Assembly (NCBI GenBank): GCA_028565635.1
Contig: JAOXYB010040261.1
Span: 1-13,124, forward strand
Direction of reading: 5' to 3'
Length of the DNA: 13,124 nucleotides
From: Phoronis ovalis
Taxonomy: Eukaryota; Phoronida; Phoronidae
The notes under the pieces are model-generated. The model was not told the origin of the DNA, ran no database searches, and was given only the letters and a program-made list of their open reading frames with translations. Shown here piece after piece: positions 8,526 through 13,124 of the stretch. The number at the start of each line of letters is the position of its first letter. The stretch's first letter is position 1. The position numbers and the translations under genes were made by a program.

Positions 8526-11500
8526 GTAAGCTTTTTTCCATGAAAAAGAATTTTTTATACAAATGATTTTCGTTACTAAAAACAATTCGAGAATACGCAA
8601 TTTCAGTTGTAACAATTTTGAATGTCTCATTTTGCTTTTAATGTAGCTCCTTCAGTATCAACAAGATTTATTACTCAGTCGCTTGTTAGTTTGCCCGGAT
8701 TACTTAGACCATGAAATCGACTATGTGCATACTGGGGGTCTACCAGATGATGCCTACCGCTCGCCATGGAAGAGGGGTAAGAATAAAATAACAGTAACGT
8801 TACAAATCATAAATTTAGTCAAAACTGAGTCTTAGTTAAAACAGAACAATGAGAACTCTGCTTGCTCTATTATTTAAAATAAGTATTAACTAATATTTTT
8901 AAATACCAAATATTTGAAATAATTGTATCACATCAATTGAACAATTATGCTGACAGTAATATTATAGCATAGGTCTCTATATTTTTCATGCACTTGTTTA
9001 ATAATATCCTAAACATCATAAAGTTAACTTACTGAGTAAGTAATCTAAATAAGAATTAAAATCAATCAAGAAAATCACTGTTTACAATTTGCTGAAAATA
9101 AGTGCTATTTTTCACTTTTTTAGTATTTATTTTTCCCATATTTCTATTCCTAAATATTTATTTTAGTGAAATTAACTTTTAAATTATTAAAATGTCTTAA
9201 ATCATATTTTCTATTATAGCAAAGTCTGATGTTGCCTTTCTCTTAAGTGAAACTAACAGTGAATTGATTGCTGACACCTTTAGATCACTGCATCAGAACC
9301 AAGTTCCAACTTTAGAAATATATGACAGGTACTGGTACAGTTATTGTAATACAGATCAGGACATATGTAGACTTCACTGAGGCTTAGACCTTGTTAGGCA
9401 TTTAGCTTCTTAATCCATGGTGTAAAGTAGCTGCAAATACCCCCTTCTTCCCTTAATGAGTTATCTATCTGTTTTGCTGTATGTAGTAGTCTGTGGGCAA
9501 TCAATTAAATGTTATGGTAATGTTACACTATTTTATGTTATACTCTGCAACCCGCTGACGTCTTATATGATATCAGAACACATGTATTCTCAAATGTACT
9601 GATATGATATTTATCCAAACATTACTTAGAAACTTCTTCCTAATTGTAAGTCACATGAAAAAATAAGATAACTGTTGATTTTTCATCATTGCATGACATG
9701 ATATTAAAACAATTTTGCTGACTAAAGACCACCTGGAGGGCATTTTAGAAGTTACAAGTAGGAATATTATGCCTTCACCTGTACAATAAAGAATCCCATC
9801 AATTCTCAGTAAGAAATTGGCATTATGACAAAAAGGCATTTTTTTGCATCACCTTATATGTACTGCTGATTTTTCTACAGTGCATGACCATGACATTAAA
9901 AAAAATTTGCTGACTAAAGACCACCTGGTGGGCATTTTTAATATTACTAGTAGGACTATCACACCTTCACATGTAAAATGCAGAATCCCATCAAATTTCA
10001 TTAAGAAATTGGTGTTCTAACAAAAACAAATTTTTTGTTTCATTTTGTGCCAAAACTGCACTTACTGCCAAATAACAGTATTCAGCATCGTCCAAGCAAA
10101 AAGAAACACAAAAACAATGAACAATCATCAGCTAATATATTGTTTGTACTGTATTTAGGGTTGCTGTTCGTTCATACATGGACAGATAACATTTTCTATA
10201 CTTTTTTTTAGTTTCTCATTGTTTCATGAGTATACATTTCTTGAAATTATTCCAAGTTCTAATCCTGAATCTCCACCACCAACCCTAGACGAAATAAAAC
10301 AGTTGTTCGCAGACAATGCGAAAAAGGGAATGAAGGAAACTTTCTGCAAAGAAAAATTACACCAAGACAGTGAGGTTTTAACTTTCTAAGGCTAACAGAT
10401 TTCTTATTAAGTTTGTTTTTAATTACTCTTGTTTATCAGTCTTATTTATAGTAAATCTTTGCAGTAAAAAAGTTAACAGTTCATGTGTGTAGAATGGGGT
10501 ACAGTACCACTAGTCCTGCAACATCAGCAAATTGGCAAAGGTGTAGCATGAAACTTAACACAACTAGTGACACTAAATGGAACGTTTAGTAACAGTTTCC
10601 TACAATGACTAGTTTAACGCTGTTGGTAATGTCAGGATGCTATAAACTCAGACAGTGATGGTTGATTTTTTAAAGATGAAGGCAACCTGTTAGAAGAAGT
10701 AGAAATTCCAAACTATTTCACTGAAACCTTAAAAATCCTACCAGATGTAATGGAGATAAGTAAACGATTAAGGCCAAAGTTAGTTAAGGACCCATTCTTT
10801 GACGAGAATGGTCATCCAATCACAGAGGAACAAGTAATGAGGTAAGGCAGTACTACCTAATAAAAATCTGTATAACTGGTTTATCCCGGTATTATAGTAA
10901 TATATAATGTAGTTTCAAAAAAAACAACAGTGACACTGGCATATAAATACTTACCCATTACTTATTAGGGCATCCCTAGCTGTCTGTAAGATTCCTAGAA
11001 GATGTGCGAACATTGGCCAACTAATGAATGTTTTCTTAAGTTATGCCATGGAGGATGTATTTACATCATATGTCTGTAAAATTATCTGTAAGGCCCAATG
11101 CTCTGCAAATCTCAAAAAGGCACAATTATACATTTAAAATAACTGAAGGCACATCAGGGGCCTCTTTTACCTTTGAGACACCCCTATAAAGTCCTGGATC
11201 AGGAGCATATGAATAAGCGTAGATTGGATATTTATTACAACTTTGTTTCAACTTCTTTGTAGAGAAGAAAGAGTATTCTGTGAGGCCACAAAAACTGACA
11301 TTGATTTACTCAGACGATTCAAGCAGGAAGAAGTATTTGAAAAAGAGTGTCTCACATTCATAGAGGTATCTTTCTTTTTTAAAAGTATCCTTCCTTAGTG
11401 AGTATAATGGCATTTTATATATGCATGTGTCTGGTTTAATTGTATGTAAAATGATGATCTTATAAACCATTAGTTATATTTTTGTGCTTGTTACTGTAAG

Positions 11501-12774
11501 TATTATTATAACATGTCTTTAATTAGCTGCTTGTTCTTGATTCATGCAGCAGGTAAACATGCATTAAATTAACTCTTGCTTCTATTATTTCCTTTGATGA
11601 AACCATCTACATCTTCTTTGCTTGTCTACTTAAATATTAAGAGATAAACTGTAAGTTTAAGTAATCCTCTAAATAAAAATTAGTCCAACAAGTAACGCTA
11701 ATTGAAACCTCCTGATATACTATGGAAACATGAAGGAACAGTCTGATAATAAATGAAATTATATTTTTTACCCTGTGATATCACTTTGTATACAATAGGA
11801 TAGAATCATTGAAGACCAGCTGTCCCCATCAACTAGTGCATTCCCTACAGAAGCCATAACATACCTCTTGACTCCAGGAATTGAACTCTGTGTTTCTACA
11901 CAAGGAGACAAAACTGAGTGTTCTAAAGCACCATTTGATACTGACAATGATGAGCTTAATGGTGATAGCCTAGAAAAAGGTATAATGTGGAAGATGAAAT
12001 GTTTGTTTATAGTAGTGAAACTGCAATTGCAAGTTAAGATACGGTAGCTGTAAATGTGATAAAAGCAAAATTTGTTTCTTTTTACTTTTTAAGACATATT
12101 CATTTTTTATGATTGAAACTGTTGCCAATTTTAGAAAATCACTTTACTCCCCAGGCTATGTGCTACAATTTTATATAAAATATTTTTCAGAGATGAAAAA
12201 CTTAAATGTTAATCCTGTAAGGCAAGACATCCAATCTTTCCCACATGTGCCTCTAAATGAGGGTATCAGCTTTGAGAAGATAAATTCTATTCCTGACGAA
12301 TCCTCAAACAACGTATTAAATGAAATTTTGTTAGAAAGTCCTATGCAGCAGAATTCATGTGCAGAAAAAGATGAGCTGTCAAGTGATGGAGTCTCCAAAC
12401 TAAAGCGGATGGAAATAACACCACGTACATCACCGTATGATACCTCAACTTATTTCACTAATTTTGCTAGAAATTTTATTTTTAAATAAAATCAAATACA
12501 TTAGGTAATATTCTACTTGAAACATGTCTCTGTTACAAAGAAGAAACATATCACTGTTGTGGCTGAATGCATTCTTGCCTATTCAAGTAAATTCTCTTAG
12601 TTAATTAATTGTTCTGACACCTTCAAATATATTGATGATGTGATTGCATGTATGTCTATGACTATTTTATCATTTTGAGAACTATGTTATCAGAAGAGAG
12701 CAAAGACAAATTACTTGCTGAGATATGGCAGGAAGAAAAGTCCTGTAGTGAAGTTATAGCCATGCAACTACAAG
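8490..12774 (+). CDS. Multi-exon gene of unknown family, 5' portion (nine exons, about 407 residues)
   Basis: Nine exons join in frame: 8490-8525, 8647-8776, 9220-9328, 10212-10369, 10676-10841, 11263-11365, 11799-11979, 12191-12434 and 12680-12774. They total 1,222 coding bases, and every donor phase matches the next acceptor. The product starts MPRYLAKDYLAE and has no signal peptide or membrane segment. It includes a segment with LPDDAYRSPWKR (about residues 44-55), a PESPPPTLDE linker (about 111-120), an acidic and basic helical middle (about 146-234), and a Ser/Asn/Asp-rich probably disordered region (about 240-375). The last exon resumes a helical character (KDKLLAEIWQEE). The chain probably continues beyond 12774, so this would be the N-terminal part of a larger protein. 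I do not firmly recognise it. From memory only, the overall pattern is loosely like the N-terminus of SHOC1/ZIP2-type meiotic proteins; I would not name it on that basis. Confidence 0.75.
8647..8776 (+). CDS. Exon 2 of the plus-strand gene
   Basis: The acceptor is ttttaatgtag after a T-rich tract; the donor GTAAGA leaves phase 1. It encodes residues about 13-55, including a Leu-rich helix (LLLSRLLVCPDYL) and then LPDDAYRSPWKR. The exon is less AT-rich than its introns and has strong codon character, so I consider it one of the most secure exons here. Intron 2 (8777-9219) is AT-rich with nothing visible in it. Confidence 0.8.
9220..9328 (+). CDS. Exon 3 of the plus-strand gene
   Basis: The acceptor is tctattatag; the donor is GTACTG, leaving phase 2. 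It encodes about residues 56-91, including SDVAFLLSETNSELIADTF. The first codon (Ala) and the last (Ser) are each completed across a splice junction. The donor is only moderate, but the phase agrees with exon 4. Confidence 0.8.
9671..10037. repeat. Tandem duplication of a unit of about 192 bases inside intron 3
   Basis: Two diverged copies lie head to tail: 9671-9845 and about 9862-10037. Shared landmarks in the same order are gctgactaaagaccacctgg, then gggcatttt, ccttcac, gaatcccatcaa and aagaaattgg, each shifted by about 191-192 bases. It has no coding capacity. Most likely it is a dispersed repeat that was duplicated or inserted twice within the 883-base intron 3 (9329-10211), which explains why this is the longest intron of the gene seen here. 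Confidence 0.8.
10212..10369 (+). CDS. Exon 4 of the plus-strand gene
   Basis: The acceptor is cttttttttag. I chose the donor GTGAGG at 10370 because it leaves phase 1, which matches exon 5 and forms an Asn codon. Reading through instead meets TAA at 10387-10389. It encodes about residues 93-144: SLFHEYTFLEIIPSS, a Pro-rich linker (PESPPPTLDE), then a Lys-rich helix (LFADNAKKGMKETFCKEK). Intron 4 (10370-10675) shows no further feature. Confidence 0.8.
10676..10841 (+). CDS. Exon 5 of the plus-strand gene
   Basis: The acceptor is gattttttaaag; the donor is GTAAGG in phase 2. It encodes about residues 146-199, containing EVEIPNYFTETLKILPDV, RLRPKLVKDPFFDENGHPI and TEEQVM. The sequence is charged and shows no gap or stop. 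The motif around KDPFFDENGHP looks like a constrained structural segment and would be a good query for a profile search. Confidence 0.82.
10842..11262 (+). other. Intron 5, with a less AT-rich patch
   Basis: This 421-base intron is mostly AT-rich. A patch at about 11085-11215 (ggcacatcaggggcctc, ttgagacaccccta) is noticeably richer in G and C than the other introns. It shows no usable reading frame continuing the gene. It may be the remnant of a dispersed repeat. Nothing else is visible. Confidence 0.45.
11263..11365 (+). CDS. Exon 6 of the plus-strand gene
   Basis: The acceptor is cttctttgtag; the donor is GTATCT in phase 0. It encodes about residues 201-234, a highly charged helical stretch (REERVFCEATKTDIDLLRRF, then KQEEVFEKECLTFIE). 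It joins exon 5 through a split Arg codon. Heptad-like spacing suggests an alpha-helical segment. Intron 6 (11366-11798) is AT-rich with nothing visible. Confidence 0.8.
11799..11979 (+). CDS. Exon 7 of the plus-strand gene
   Basis: The acceptor is tatacaatag; the donor is GTATAA in phase 1. It encodes about residues 235-294. It starts with DRIIEDQLSPSTSAFPTEAI and a hydrophobic segment (TYLLTPGIELCV), then becomes Asp/Glu/Ser-rich, consistent with the start of a disordered region. Intron 7 is 211 bases. Confidence 0.78.
12191..12434 (+). CDS. Exon 8 of the plus-strand gene
   Basis: The acceptor is tatttttcag. The proposed donor GTATGA at 12435 leaves phase 2 and joins exon 9 through a Pro codon, giving MEITPRTSP then TMLSEESK. 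It encodes about residues 296-375, which are Ser/Asn/Glu-rich and probably disordered. If the donor is skipped, the frame stays open to TAA at 12487-12489, overlapping an AATAAA at 12485-12490. The acceptor is secure and the 3' boundary less so. The minus-strand ORF over 12171-12398 is an antisense shadow. Confidence 0.72.
12485..12490 (+). terminator. AATAAA at the end of the exon 8 read-through
   Basis: AATAAA overlaps the TAA that would end an unspliced exon 8. It could mark intronic polyadenylation giving a short isoform ending ...NFARNFIFK. The hexamer is common by chance in DNA this AT-rich. Confidence 0.25.
12680..12774 (+). CDS. Exon 9 of the plus-strand gene (last seen; boundaries tentative)
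   Basis: The acceptor is tatcattttgag; the donor is the weak GTTTGT at 12775, phase 1. It encodes TMLSEESKDKLLAEIWQEEK then SCSEVIAMQLQ, a charged amphipathic helix whose composition matches the earlier exons. An alternative acceptor (gttatcag, exon from 12692) is also possible but would need a phase 1 donor upstream. The open frame continuing to TAG at 12884 looks like intron read-through. I see no later exon, so the gene probably continues beyond the window. Confidence 0.55.
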
Positions 12775-12924
12775 GTTTGTCAGTTTGGTACATGAATGAA
12801 TACTTATTTATTAAAGTGACATGTGAACAGTATCCAGCCTATAAGGCTATAATGAGTCGCAATAAAAATACAAAAGTTGCATAGAAATTAATCAACATGC
12901 ATATTTTTAAATTCCAAAGTTTAT

Positions 12925-13116
12925 TTAGGAATGCATGAATTGCTTTTTACGCCCATCTGCATATAGTGGCTGGGCATGTAGCAGAAGCACCCAATGAGGA
13001 TAATTTTTTATGGCTTTATGTAGCACACCAACATATTTTTTTACATATTTTGTGCTTGGATAAAGCATTTGGTAATGTAGCTTGGAAGGCCATCTCTGTT
13101 CCCCATTGACCAGCAA
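12925..13116 (-). other. Minus-strand open frame near the right edge, possible repeat fragment
   Basis: A 63-codon frame (contains HWVLLLHAQPLYADG) ends at TAA 12927-12925, and an AATAAA overlaps the stop on the same strand. The stretch is less AT-rich than the DNA to its left and contains a hairpin-like motif (12948-12978) that resembles the one at 141-171. This argues for a dispersed repeat rather than a host gene, although the end of an antisense neighbour gene cannot be excluded. I do not recognise the peptide. Confidence 0.25.
12948..12978. repeat. 31-base gccca...tgggc motif, related to the hairpin at 141-171
   Basis: The motif has gccca (12951-12955) and tgggc (12971-12975) as complementary arms. 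Aligned without gaps to 141-171, it matches at 21 of 31 positions, including both arms and gtgg. The two sites lie near opposite ends of the window. Confidence 0.4.
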
Positions 13117-13124
13117 GCTGAATT

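Noticed and set aside
9651-9839. 62-codon minus-strand frame
   Set aside because: Lies across the first copy of the intron 3 tandem repeat; the second copy does not preserve it.
10369-10389. Read-through of exon 4 to a TAA as the end of the gene
   Set aside because: A GTGAGG donor at 10370 gives the right phase to a long, clearly coding exon 5.
12171-12398. 75-codon minus-strand frame
   Set aside because: Exact antisense of exon 8, whose plus-strand frame fits the splice chain.
12775-12884. Continuation of the exon 9 frame to TAG
   Set aside because: The peptide loses the charged helical character after the putative donor, and the bases look intronic; the donor is weak, so this is not certain.
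1-13124. CRISPR array, tRNA, rRNA, bacterial operon or phage system
   Set aside because: No regularly spaced identical repeats, no cloverleaf or rRNA-like segment recognised, and the gene structure is intron-containing eukaryotic.

Overview
The window looks like eukaryotic nuclear DNA from an AT-rich animal genome. The evidence is a chain of small coding exons joined by GT-AG introns of about 120 to 880 bases, CpG depletion over most of the window, and short fold-back and tandem repeats of the kind left by non-autonomous transposons. There is no bacterial gene organisation. Short introns with diffuse AT-rich spacers fit an invertebrate better than a vertebrate. A mollusc or similar lophotrochozoan is a guess, not a demonstration.

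Layout. Positions 1-93 may be the 3' end of a coding exon that enters from the left. It is followed by a short CpG-dense patch and a hairpin. About 180-7050 is a gene-poor, AT-rich stretch in which I find no convincing exon. Its only clear structure is a fold-back element with a partial second copy near 2.8-3.0 kb, plus a few small palindromes. The window then becomes markedly richer in CpG (about 7.0-8.6 kb), and this region holds two divergent gene starts. On the minus strand, a first coding exon (7752 down to 7495) ends in a near-consensus splice donor but carries an apparent one-base frameshift in a homopolymer. On the plus strand, a multi-exon gene starts at 8490 and runs to at least 12774, where it is probably still incomplete.

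The plus-strand gene is the main content. I reconstructed nine exons whose splice phases all agree, giving about 407 residues of an acidic, probably intracellular protein. It starts MPRYLAKDYLAE and shows no signal peptide or membrane segment. I do not firmly recognise the family. A weak, from-memory resemblance to the N-terminal part of animal SHOC1/ZIP2-type meiotic proteins is offered only as something to test. Intron 3 contains a tandemly duplicated repeat of about 192 bases. The exon 8 splice site overlaps an alternative reading that would end the protein early, beside an AATAAA.

I see no CRISPR, rRNA, tRNA or toxin genes, no recognisable viral genes, and no clearly novel multi-gene system. 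The best leads are the unidentified plus-strand gene, the frameshifted divergent exon and the shared CpG-rich promoter region.
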